Source of the DNA: CAYWNK01 sp047639615
GTDB lineage: Bacteria > Planctomycetota > UBA1135 > GCA-002686595
Assembly: GCA_047639615.1 (NCBI GenBank)
Contig: JBLIOL010000251.1
Span: 1 to 8,372 of the forward strand
Direction of reading: 5' to 3'
Length of the DNA: 8,372 nucleotides
Shown here one piece after another: positions 1 through 5,365 of this stretch (positions are counted from its first letter, which is position 1; the number at the start of each line of letters is the position of its first letter). The translations under genes and the position numbers were made by a program. The notes beneath the pieces are model-generated. The model did no database searches. It had not been told where the DNA came from and saw only the letters and a program-made list of their open reading frames with translations.

Positions 1-141
1 TTCTTGCGCCAAGTGCTCAACCTCATTCAAAGCTGCAAGCTGCGTGGCCGCTACCAAGAAGCGCAAGCCCTCGAACAAGTACTGCATGTGCTCTCCCGCC
101 ACCACGCCCTGCGCCAGCCACTGAGCAGTCCGCAAGCGTGA
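1..141 (+). CDS. C-terminal end of a TPR-like protein (partial)
   Basis: The frame is open from the first base to a TGA at 139-141, giving the last 46 residues of a protein whose start lies outside the window. The residues RGRYQEAQALEQVL fit the helix A/helix B spacing of a tetratricopeptide repeat (small residue, Tyr, Ala and Leu at the usual places). The chain ends in a short polar tail. The stop codon overlaps the GTG of the following gene in the four bases GTGA, so the two are probably translationally coupled and cotranscribed. From family knowledge, SirB1-type transglutaminase/TPR proteins carry a C-terminal TPR and could sit beside a LON-domain protein, but the diagnostic domain is not visible here. 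The TPR call is therefore tentative and the function is unknown. Confidence 0.6.
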   Translation, partial: FLRQVLNLIQSCKLRGRYQEAQALEQVLHVLSRHHALRQPLSSPQA

Positions 142-854
142 GCCAACAGAACCCCATCCCCGACGGTTGGCCGCCCAAGCCGGGCCCCGAGCGTACGGTG
201 CAAGCGCGGGTGATGCCCATGTTTCCCCTGCCCGGTGTATTCCTGCACCCGCGGCAGATCATGCCCCTGAACATCTTCGAACCGCGCTATCGCAGCATGA
301 TCGAGGACTGCCTGGACGGGCCCGGGCGCATCGTCATCGGCACCATCCTCGAACCGGATCTGGATCGCATCTATGACGAGGATGATCCGCCGCGCATCTT
401 GAGCGTGGCGGGCATGGGCGAGATCGCCGGGCACGAGCGCGCGCCTGATGGCCGCTTCCACATTTGGCTGGTGGGCCTTGGTCGAGTGATCGTCGAAGAA
501 GCGCCCAGAGACACGCCCTACCGCAAAGTAAAGGCCCTTCCACTGCTGGAGATGAGCCTTACGACGGAAGATGCCAAGTCCTTAGAAGGCTCCCTCAAGC
601 GCGCTATTCTCGCACGCCAGAAGCAGTTACCGGAGGGCAGCTCGGCGGAGAAGGTGGAGGGGCAAGAGCAAGCTCACAAGGGCCTGCAAAATTCCTTGAA
701 GGGCCTACCCGCGGCGTTGCTGGTAGATGTGCTAAGTCCTCGCCTACGGGCTCCACAGGCTGAATTGGAACGCATATTTTCCGAACCCGACGTGCTGACT
801 CGCGCACGCCTAGCCCTACGCCTACACGCCGCATACCCGCCCGAACAGCCCTAG
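138..854 (+). CDS. LON substrate-binding (N-terminal) domain protein without the protease part
   Basis: This 238-residue protein matches the stand-alone LON N-terminal domain family. Residues 27-58 carry the family hallmark: MFPLPGVFLHP, then LNIFEPRYRSMIEDCL. The motif is followed by the IGTI strand (67-70), a GMGEI stretch (92-96) and GLGRVIVEE (113-121), typical of the beta-rich half. The remainder (about 140-235) is the expected helical bundle. There is no AAA+ ATPase and no Ser-Lys peptidase domain, and the length is normal for the short form, so this is not a truncated Lon protease. In Lon this domain recognises substrates; the role of free-standing versions is largely unknown and is assumed to be cytoplasmic peptide or protein binding. 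The GTG start at 138 is chosen because it overlaps the upstream stop (GTGA), a coupling arrangement, and no Shine-Dalgarno sequence stands out. The TAG stop lies in a small hairpin. Confidence 0.88.
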   Translation: MSQQNPIPDGWPPKPGPERTVQARVMPMFPLPGVFLHPRQIMPLNIFEPRYRSMIEDCLDGPGRIVIGTILEPDLDRIYDEDDPPRILSVAGMGEIAGHERAPDGRFHIWLVGLGRVIVEEAPRDTPYRKVKALPLLEMSLTTEDAKSLEGSLKRAILARQKQLPEGSSAEKVEGQEQAHKGLQNSLKGLPAALLVDVLSPRLRAPQAELERIFSEPDVLTRARLALRLHAAYPPEQP

Positions 855-867
855 TTTGGACAACTAG
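851..867. other. Small perfect hairpin over the LON-gene stop codon
   Basis: CTAGTT (851-856) and AACTAG (862-867) form a 6-bp stem with a 5-nt loop, and the TAG stop at 852-854 is inside the left arm. There is no T-run after it, so calling it an intrinsic terminator is not justified. It could protect the 3' end or be chance. Confidence 0.25.
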
Positions 868-995
868 AGAAGGCACACTCCGGCGTACGCAAATCGGTTC
901 ATCAGGGTGTTTCGGAGATGTTGTAAGCGGAAGGGGTCCTGGCGCCGATGCGGCTAAGGATTGTGCGCAGGTTCGGGCCCACGACCCGCCACATC

Positions 996-1245
996 TGGCC
1001 GGCAGCTGGCGAGGGGAGGGTTGGGGTTGTTGTGGAGCGGGAGGGCTGTCCGCGGTTGCTGAGGGTCGGGGTTGTTGTGCAGCGCGAAGGCCGCCCACGG
1101 ATGCTGAGGGTCGGGCGCGCCGGAGCCGGCCGCTGGCCGGGGGGCGAAGCTGGCGATGGGAGGATCGGGGTTGCTGGGGAGCGGGAGGGCGGTCCGCTGG
1201 TGCTGATGGTTGCGGGCGCCGGAGCCGGCCGCGGGCCGGGGGGCG
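996..1245. repeat. Left cluster of composite REP-like repeats (hairpin plus 58-bp core)
   Basis: The cluster holds three direct copies of a core. Core A is 1005-1062, a shortened copy is 1066-1107 (42 bp) and core B is 1149-1206. By eye, A and B match at 50 of 58 positions. Two nearly identical 30-bp hairpin blocks (1117-1146 and 1216-1245, 29/30 identical) bracket core B. Each block has the inner stem CCGGCC/GGCCGG around a 3-nt loop, plus an outer CGCC/GGCG pairing with unpaired bases between, which is the bulged shape typical of REP elements. A weaker relative of the hairpin sits at about 996-1004. The cluster lies directly 3' of the minus-strand transposase gene, and an inverted copy lies on its 5' side (2120-2230). 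No convincing gene occupies 855-1267; the first 140 bases (855-995) show nothing else I can name. Confidence 0.75.
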
Positions 1246-1267
1246 CAGGGAGCAGGGAGTCGGGGAG

Positions 1268-1960
1268 TCAGGCCCGGAGCTGTAGGTGGCCGGGGAAGAT
1301 GTCGGGGCGGATGGTGCGTAGGGCGGCTCTCGCGAAGGCGTAGAAGTAGCATACGGGGACCACGGGCCACTCCTCCGCGGGCGCGTCCACCAGGCCACTT
1401 GAGAAGCGCGCGGAGCTGTACTGATCCCACTCGCCGTCGGGGATCGGAATCTGGTGCTTGCGCGCGTTTTGGAGCACGTAGGTGATCGCGCGGCGGATGG
1501 CAGCGCGGCCGTACATGGGCTTGGCGTGGTAGCGGTCGCGGAGCACGCGGCCACTGCGGCCGAATAGTTTATTGATGGCCTTGCCGATGCGGATGCCCAT
1601 GCCTTGGGTGCCCTTACGCAAGGCTTCGTCGTCTTGCACGATGGCGATCATGTGCAGGTGATTGCTCAGGATGCTGTAGCTGATGAGCTTAAAGCCGAAA
1701 CGGTCCTTGCCCTTGCGGAAGCACTCCTCCAATAGGTGCCGCACCGCCTCCGTTCGCAAGTTGCCGATGCCCCGGGCGAGCTTCCAAGTGATCAACACGC
1801 CATGGGAGTTCTGCGTAGTTGGCCGCACCTGATGCGGCACATGTCCGCTCTTGGTGTTGAACTTGGCATCCCTCTTCTTCCACAGGGCGCGCATCTCTGG
1901 CGTGGGCGGGGTGTAGGAATCGAGGTCCAGTTCAGGGGCAGGCAGGGTGATTGCTTCCAT
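1268..1960 (-). CDS. REP-associated tyrosine transposase / IS200-like Y1 transposase
   Basis: The product is a 230-residue single-domain HUH endonuclease of the Y1 (IS200/IS605) superfamily. Numbered from the ATG at 1960, the first strand region is SHGVLITWKL (52-61). The metal-binding HUH motif reads HLH at 101-103 inside SNHLHMIAIV. The helix carrying the catalytic tyrosine is AITYVLQNARKH (159-170), with Tyr161. The motif GRVLRDRYHAKPM (137-149), just before it, is typical of the RAYT-like group. These enzymes nick single-stranded DNA at hairpins and attach to it through the tyrosine. Both motifs are intact and the length is normal, so it may be active. The frame is open further upstream (ATG at 1975, GTG at 2038 inside a palindrome), but the family-like sequence begins near LPAPELDLDSY. 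I chose 1960 without a good Shine-Dalgarno sequence to settle it. It stands alone on this strand, bracketed by inverted repeat clusters. Confidence 0.88.
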   Translation of the reverse strand: MEAITLPAPELDLDSYTPPTPEMRALWKKRDAKFNTKSGHVPHQVRPTTQNSHGVLITWKLARGIGNLRTEAVRHLLEECFRKGKDRFGFKLISYSILSNHLHMIAIVQDDEALRKGTQGMGIRIGKAINKLFGRSGRVLRDRYHAKPMYGRAAIRRAITYVLQNARKHQIPIPDGEWDQYSSARFSSGLVDAPAEEWPVVPVCYFYAFARAALRTIRPDIFPGHLQLRA

Positions 1961-1984
1961 ACCTATAAGACGCATGGCAAGCCA

Positions 1985-2070
1985 ATATGTGCCGGTCTTT
2001 CCGCCATCAATATCGCCAATAAGTGCCGCATGCGGCACTTATTGAGCGATTGGACAATTCCGGCACATAT
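1985..2070. repeat. Nested palindrome (26-bp perfect core) upstream of the transposase gene
   Basis: The core at 2018-2043 is a perfect 26-bp palindrome with half-site AATAAGTGCCGCA. It extends by one C-G pair and then, past a one-base bulge, by ATCGC/GCGAT (2012-2016 and 2046-2050). A second, outer pair of 11-nt arms, ATATGTGCCGG (1985-1995) and CCGGCACATAT (2060-2070), is also perfect. The whole 86 bp can fold into one long interrupted hairpin on either strand. It is less GC-rich than its surroundings and lies 25 bp before the chosen transposase start, so it could be a transposase substrate, an operator, or an RNA hairpin that limits expression. Confidence 0.85.
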
Positions 2071-2119
2071 ACAATCGTGCCCCGCTCCATCGGCTCCGGC
2101 CCCGCCTTCGCTGCGCCAC

Positions 2120-2230
2120 CCGGCCAGCGGCCGGCTCCGACGCGTCCGAGCTTCAGCACCAGCGGACGCCCCTCCCGCTCCCCGACAACCCCGACCCTCC
2201 CATCGCCAGCCCCCGGCCTGCGGCCGGGCG
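2120..2230. repeat. Right copy of the composite REP-like repeat, inverted
   Basis: This block reads, on the minus strand, as the same hairpin-core-hairpin unit as the left cluster. The hairpins are at 2120-2134 (stem CCGGCC/GGCCGG, loop AGC) and 2213-2227 (the same stem, loop TGC). The core at 2153-2210 matches core B of the left cluster at 53 of 58 positions. Bases 2071-2119 between it and the nested palindrome contain only degenerate fragments of similar GC-rich sequence. Confidence 0.75.
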
Positions 2231-2254
2231 CCGTCGGCCCCTAGCGCCCGCTCC

Positions 2255-2342
2255 CCCTCACCACGCCCTCACCACGCCCTCACCACGCCCTCACCACGCC
2301 TGCACCACGCCCTCACCACGCCTGCACCACGCCCTCACCGCG
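2255..2342. repeat. Tandem repeat, eight units of 11 bp
   Basis: Eight contiguous 11-bp units with consensus CCCTCACCACG occupy this stretch. Units 5 and 7 read CCTGCACCACG and unit 8 reads CCCTCACCGCG. A decayed copy may follow at 2343-2356. The array lies between the right REP-like block and the 3' end of xth, and is not inside a credible gene. It is strongly strand-asymmetric: the plus strand is C-rich and almost free of G apart from one or two per unit. Confidence 0.92.
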
Positions 2343-2390
2343 CCGGTGCCACCGCGCCGCGCTCGCCTAACGTCATTCCGGCGCAAGCGT

Positions 2391-3155
2391 CTAGCCGAGG
2401 CTGAGGATCACGGGGGCGTGATCCGAGGGCTTCTCGCCCTCACGCATTTCGTAGTCCACTCGCACGCCCGTGGCCGCTTTCAGGGCCGGGTCCGACACGA
2501 GGAAGTGATCGATGCGCAGGCCTTCGCCGCGGGCATAGCCGCGCGAGCGGAAGTCCCACCAGGTGTAGTCCTTACCTTCTGGGTGGAAGTGCCGATACGC
2601 ATCCGTGAGACCCGGCTGCATGATGTGCGCCAAGGCATCGCGCTCCGCTTGGGAGCACAGGATCTTGTCGCGCCACTTTTCCGGATCGTAGAGATCCTGA
2701 TCGTCGAAGGTCACGTTGAAGTCGCCGGTAACGACCACTTTTTCGGCCATGTCGTACTCCGAGACCAAGTCCGCCACGCGCAACATCCAGTCGAGCTTGT
2801 ACTCGTACTTGGCGTCGCCCACTTCGCGGCCGTTGACCACGTAGAGATTGAGCAGCAGCACATCGTCGCACATGGCAGCAATCACGCGCGCTTGTTCGTC
2901 CTCGGCATCGTCGGGCATGCCCTTGCTCACGTCCTCGAGCCCCACGCGCGACAGGATCGCCACGCCGTTGTAGGTCTTCTGGCCATGGAAGGCGACGCTG
3001 TAGCCAAGGTCCTCCAATGGCTCGAGCGGGAAGAGTTCATCCACCACCTTGGTCTCCTGCAGGCAAACCACATCCGGACGACGATCGGAGAGAAACTCGA
3101 GTACGCGCGGCATACGCGCGCGCAGGGAGTTGACGTTCCAGGTAACGATGTCCAT
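2391..3155 (-). CDS. xth: Exodeoxyribonuclease III (AP endonuclease, EEP family)
   Basis: This 254-residue protein is a full-length ExoIII-type nuclease, which cuts DNA at abasic sites and removes nucleotides from 3' ends in base excision repair. All active-site motifs are present: WNVNSLRARM (6-15, Asn7), LQETKV (32-37, metal-binding Glu34), NLYVVNG (103-109, Tyr105), VTGDFNV (142-148, Asp145 and Asn147), TWWDFRSRGYARGEGLRIDH (198-217, with the late Asp216) and PSDHAPV (243-249, the Asp245-His246 pair). I chose the ATG at 3155 because the protein then begins directly with the conserved first strand MDIVTWNVNSL; an upstream in-frame extension to 3209 adds non-conserved residues. There is no clear Shine-Dalgarno sequence. 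It is divergent from the crotonase gene, and the two share a 62-bp intergenic region that must hold both promoters. Downstream lies the 11-bp tandem array. Confidence 0.96.
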   Translation of the reverse strand: MDIVTWNVNSLRARMPRVLEFLSDRRPDVVCLQETKVVDELFPLEPLEDLGYSVAFHGQKTYNGVAILSRVGLEDVSKGMPDDAEDEQARVIAAMCDDVLLLNLYVVNGREVGDAKYEYKLDWMLRVADLVSEYDMAEKVVVTGDFNVTFDDQDLYDPEKWRDKILCSQAERDALAHIMQPGLTDAYRHFHPEGKDYTWWDFRSRGYARGEGLRIDHFLVSDPALKAATGVRVDYEMREGEKPSDHAPVILSLG

Positions 3156-3217
3156 AGGTAGGCAAGAATACGCGCTTCCGGCTAAAACTCCATAGTCCGC
3201 ATGCCCCACAAGCCTCC

Positions 3218-3916
3218 ATGTACACCCTCAAGCTCGACTTCCCCGGCCGCAACGCGCTCTCCCCCACCGTTCTAGAGCACCTAGAGCAAGGCCTCGACGC
3301 CGCCGCCGGCGAACCCCTGCTCCTGTGCGGAACCGAGCAAGCCTTCTCCGCCGGCCTCGACCTGCGCCACGTGCTCTCGCTCTCCCTCATAGAAATGCAC
3401 GCCTTCCTAGTGCGCGTGGACCGGATCGCAGAACGTCTGTACGAGTACTCCGCGCCTACTGCCGCCCTCGTAGAAGGCCATGCCATCGCAGGCGGCTGCG
3501 TCCTAGCCCAGTGCTGCGATTTCCGCGTAGCAAGCCCCAGCCCCAAGGCACGCATGGGCGTCAGCGAACTAGCCCTCGGCGCGGCCTTCCCCCCGCGCAT
3601 CCTAAAGCTCATGGAACAGCGCCTACCCCCGCAATCGGTGGCACTCGTGGTACTCGGCGCAGAGCTCTACGACATGCCCGGCGCCCTAGCCAAGGGCCTC
3701 TTGGATGAGGTCACGGTCGATGCAGCGGACAAGGCGCGCGCCTACCTCGAAAGAGTCGGTAGCTACCCGCGCGAGGCCTTCGCCGCCAGCAAGAGCGGAC
3801 TGCGCAAGGGCCGCCTCACTCCCAGCGCCGCGGACGAGCGCCGCTTCGCGGAGCAGGAAGTCCCCATGTGGAAGAGCCCCGAGCTGATCGCGCGCGTGCA
3901 AGCGATGCTCGGCTAA
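3218..3916 (+). CDS. Enoyl-CoA hydratase/isomerase (crotonase) family protein
   Basis: The product is 232 residues, somewhat shorter than the usual 255-265 of the family. The two oxyanion-hole segments are recognisable: QAFSAGLDLRHV (41-52) and EGHAIAGGCVLAQCCDFRVAS (86-106). They are followed by MGVSELALGAAFP (113-125), whose Glu117 aligns with Glu144 of rat enoyl-CoA hydratase. Counting back from the conserved GLLDEV (160-165), the place of the second hydratase glutamate (Glu164) is taken by Leu143. A standard syn-hydration mechanism is therefore doubtful, and the true reaction (isomerase, hydrolase, decarboxylase or other acyl-CoA chemistry) cannot be read from the sequence. It is presumed cytoplasmic. 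The ATG at 3218 opens directly into the first strand. The gene is divergent from xth and meets the transporter gene tail to tail with overlapping stop codons. Confidence 0.9.
   Translation: MYTLKLDFPGRNALSPTVLEHLEQGLDAAAGEPLLLCGTEQAFSAGLDLRHVLSLSLIEMHAFLVRVDRIAERLYEYSAPTAALVEGHAIAGGCVLAQCCDFRVASPSPKARMGVSELALGAAFPPRILKLMEQRLPPQSVALVVLGAELYDMPGALAKGLLDEVTVDAADKARAYLERVGSYPREAFAASKSGLRKGRLTPSAADERRFAEQEVPMWKSPELIARVQAMLG
3913..3916. other. Overlapping convergent stop codons (CTAA)
   Basis: The four bases CTAA contain the plus-strand TAA of the crotonase gene (3914-3916) and the minus-strand TAG of the FNT gene (3915-3913). There is no spacer for separate intrinsic terminators, so transcripts of the two genes must overlap at their 3' ends unless Rho or another mechanism stops them inside the opposite gene. 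Confidence 0.95.
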
Positions 3917-4713
3917 GACTGCTGCCTTTCCCCAGGCCGTAAATAGGCCAACCAATAGACACCGGCCACCAACAGTGTGCCCCCGAGAACATTGCCGAGG
4001 CTGACAGCAAGAATGTTCCAGCCCGCGCCCTGCACGAAACCCGCGCTCTCGCCAGCCCCTAGCAAGTAGGCATAGGGCAAGAAGAACCAGTTGGCGATCG
4101 AGTGCTCCATTCCAGCCGTTACAAAGGCCGTGATCGGGAAGATGATCGCCAGGATTTTGTCCGCAACCGTATGGCCTCCGATGGTCAGCCACACAGCTAG
4201 GCAGACAAGCGTGTTGCACAGAATACCCAGAGCGATGGCCTGGATGATTCCGACCCCCGCCTTGGCATGTCCGATGGCCAGTGCGGTCTCCCCCACAGCC
4301 CCATTGCCGAGGTCTGCGATCCCGCCCATCCTCACCAGAGCCACAGTCCCTAATGCGCCCAACACATTGCCGGCATACACCAGGATCCAGTTCCTGAGCA
4401 GCTCGCGCAGGCTGATCAATCTGGAAGCCCAGGCCATAGAGACCAGGTTGTTTCCGGTGAAGAGCTCCGCACCGGCGACCACAACGAGGATCAGGCCTGT
4501 GGAGAAGGCCAAGCCACCGAGCAAGCGCGTGACACCGAAGCCAAGCTCTGAACCGGTAACCACCACCAGGTAGAAGACAGCCCCCAAGGAAATGAACGCA
4601 CCCGCCAGCACCGAGAGAACCAACAGGCGCACCAAACTTGAGCGGGCCTTGGCAACGCCAAGGGACTCCACTCGAGCAGCAATCTGGTCCGGAGACCATG
4701 CGTCGGAATTCAT
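3913..4713 (-). CDS. Formate/nitrite transporter (FNT) family channel
   Basis: This 266-residue membrane protein has six hydrophobic segments (roughly 27-52, 63-83, 106-127, 153-177, 187-212 and 232-257), as in the FocA/NirC family. Family-typical signatures are visible: GAFISLGA (38-45), AGAELFTGNN (80-89), LRNWILVYAGNVLGA (106-120), HAKAGVG (149-155, with the probable conserved Lys151), LGILCNTLVCLAVW (162-175) and GMEHSIANWFFLP (201-213). The last includes His204, the equivalent of the pore histidine of FocA. Such pentameric channels move small monovalent anions such as formate, nitrite or hydrosulfide; the actual substrate cannot be told from sequence. I chose the ATG at 4713; a GTG two codons earlier (4719) is also possible, and neither has a clear ribosome-binding site. 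The TAG stop overlaps the TAA of the convergent crotonase gene. Confidence 0.94.
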   Translation of the reverse strand: MNSDAWSPDQIAARVESLGVAKARSSLVRLLVLSVLAGAFISLGAVFYLVVVTGSELGFGVTRLLGGLAFSTGLILVVVAGAELFTGNNLVSMAWASRLISLRELLRNWILVYAGNVLGALGTVALVRMGGIADLGNGAVGETALAIGHAKAGVGIIQAIALGILCNTLVCLAVWLTIGGHTVADKILAIIFPITAFVTAGMEHSIANWFFLPYAYLLGAGESAGFVQGAGWNILAVSLGNVLGGTLLVAGVYWLAYLRPGERQQS

Positions 4714-4754
4714 GACCACAACTCTAGCGCATGGCCGTGTTCAGTGTGCTCCAC

Positions 4755-4780
4755 GGTAGCTGGAGTACGTGCTAGCTACC
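4755..4780. other. Hairpin between the small minus-strand ORF and the FNT gene
   Basis: GGTAGCT (4755-4761) pairs perfectly with AGCTACC (4774-4780) around a 12-nt loop. The stop codon of the putative small ORF is inside the hairpin, about 40 bp before the FNT start. There is no T-run, so a terminator is not supported; it may be a regulatory leader hairpin or chance. Confidence 0.3.
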
Positions 4781-4927
4781 ATCACCGCCCAAGGCCAAGT
4801 CCTCGATGCCTTTCAGCGCGCGCATGACCATCAGGTGGTCCTGCATAAGCATCAACCAGGGCCTGCTGAGGCCGCTCCCCATCACACCGCCAACCACCGA
4901 CACCAGGCCGATGATCATGGCGCGCAT
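4772..4927 (-). CDS. Possible small membrane protein, 51 residues (hypothetical)
   Basis: I do not recognise this protein. From the ATG at 4927 it starts MRAMIIGLVSVVGGVMGSGL, a plausible single membrane segment or signal-anchor, followed by a Met-rich amphipathic stretch and an acidic, glycine-rich end. Third codon positions are almost all G or C over this part, as in the clear genes, whereas the in-frame extension upstream to 5059 loses that bias. The true gene therefore probably begins near 4927, or at most near 5005. It ends 58 bp before the FNT gene on the same strand, so the two could share a transcript. No good ribosome-binding site is seen, and a chance ORF remains quite possible. Confidence 0.35.
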   Translation of the reverse strand: MRAMIIGLVSVVGGVMGSGLSRPWLMLMQDHLMVMRALKGIEDLALGGDGS

Positions 4928-4984
4928 GCGCGCCCCGCCGAGATCTCTATCGCCCTTCTTCCGCAAGCGCTGCAAGCATGTTCT

Positions 4985-5001
4985 TGATCGGTTTCCGATC
5001 A
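4985..5001. promoter_or_regulatory. Compact hairpin/operator-like inverted repeat between divergent small ORFs
   Basis: TGATCGG and CCGATCA form a perfect 7-bp inverted repeat with a 3-nt spacer. It sits between the proposed starts of a minus-strand small ORF (4927) and a plus-strand small ORF (5021), a place where an operator for a divergent promoter would fit. The regulatory reading is inference only. Confidence 0.3.
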
Positions 5002-5020
5002 TGTCCATGCTGAGAAAGTC

Positions 5021-5365
5021 ATGCGCTCGAAGATCGAGTCCATGAAGAAGGTCGCGCAAATCATGCTAAGGGCCGACGGCTACGCGAGCCTGAGTCGGGA
5101 GCTCACCCCGCGAGAGAACGGACCCGAAGAGCGGTTCTTTCGCTCGGGTCGCATGGGATGGTTGCGCGTCACGGACCGCAGAAGACATCAACTGGGTCCG
5201 AGGTATCTGATACAGGGAGCCCACTGCGCGCAATGCCCTGGCCGTATCAGGGAATACTGCGCCGTGCTCGATTCTTCGGGCTGGCTAACGGTTGAACCGC
5301 GCCCCTGGCACACCTTCAGCCCGAAGAATCGTGCGCGGCACAGTACTGTAGGGCCATGCCCTTAG
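5021..5365 (+). CDS. Uncertain hypothetical ORF, 114 residues, or gene remnant
   Basis: This frame is not recognised. It begins MRSKIESMKKVAQIMLRADG and is strongly basic. Residues 82-95 contain HCAQCPGRIREYC, which could look like a metal-binding cluster but is too short to call. Over the first 52 codons about four fifths of third positions are G or C, in line with real genes here. From codon 53 on the bias weakens, and the last third coincides with a long inverted repeat (5255-5345). It would end 10 bp inside the glycosyltransferase gene. Either the first half is a genuine small gene or a decayed gene end, or the whole is chance. No ribosome-binding site stands out. Confidence 0.25.
   Translation: MRSKIESMKKVAQIMLRADGYASLSRELTPRENGPEERFFRSGRMGWLRVTDRRRHQLGPRYLIQGAHCAQCPGRIREYCAVLDSSGWLTVEPRPWHTFSPKNRARHSTVGPCP
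5255..5345. repeat. Long inverted repeat, 29-nt arms, just upstream of the GT87 gene
   Basis: The arms at 5255-5283 and 5317-5345 match at 26 of 29 positions. The inner 15 bases, CGATTCTTCGGGCTG and its complement, are perfect, and one of the three differences becomes a G-U pair in RNA. The 33-nt loop carries a smaller CGGTT/AACCG inverted repeat (5289-5299). The right arm ends 10 bp before the ATG at 5356, so a transcript through it would fold the leader of the glycosyltransferase mRNA. Alternatives are a MITE-like or dispersed palindromic element, or a bidirectional terminator; no T-run follows. Confidence 0.9.

Larger units (their letters stand above)
996..2233 (-). mobile_element. RAYT-type element: Y1 transposase flanked by inverted REP-like clusters
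   Basis: The element is inferred from three parts: a single HUH/Y1 transposase gene, a hairpin-core-hairpin unit on its 3' side (1117-1245), and the same unit in inverted orientation on its 5' side (2120-2230). The 58-bp cores at 1149-1206 and 2153-2210 match at 53 of 58 positions after reverse complementing, by direct alignment. This is the arrangement described for REP-associated tyrosine transposases ('REPtron'). The outer limits are my estimate, taken from the repeats, and I could not define target-site duplications. An alternative is that the gene is a domesticated single-copy RAYT and the repeats are ordinary genomic copies that happen to flank it. Confidence 0.5.

Noticed and set aside
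948..1343. Plus-strand open frame through the left repeat cluster (131 residues)
   Set aside because: It simply translates the direct repeats (repeating VGVVVQREGRP-like words) and ends inside the transposase gene on the other strand; no ribosome-binding site and no gene-like protein.
604..1554. Long minus-strand open frame, Pro/Ala/Arg-rich, across the end of the LON gene and the left repeat cluster
   Set aside because: Its low-complexity composition, overlap with the real LON gene and the transposase, and lack of any recognisable motif show it is a GC-driven open frame over repeats.
2255..2342. Possible CRISPR array
   Set aside because: Units are 11 bp, contiguous and without spacers; no cas genes are present.
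1736..2404. Plus-strand open frame over the transposase 5' half, palindrome and tandem repeats
   Set aside because: It is antisense to the well-supported transposase and then reads low-complexity repeats (TTPSPRLHHAL-like); not credible as a protein.
2346..3161. Plus-strand 271-residue open frame opposite xth
   Set aside because: It is the exact antisense of a gene with all ExoIII active-site motifs; a common mirror ORF in GC-rich DNA.
4714..5355. tRNA or other structured RNA gene in the large gap
   Set aside because: I found no cloverleaf arms, no T-loop GGTTCRA-like box with a matching acceptor stem, and no rRNA-like sequence; only simple inverted repeats are visible.
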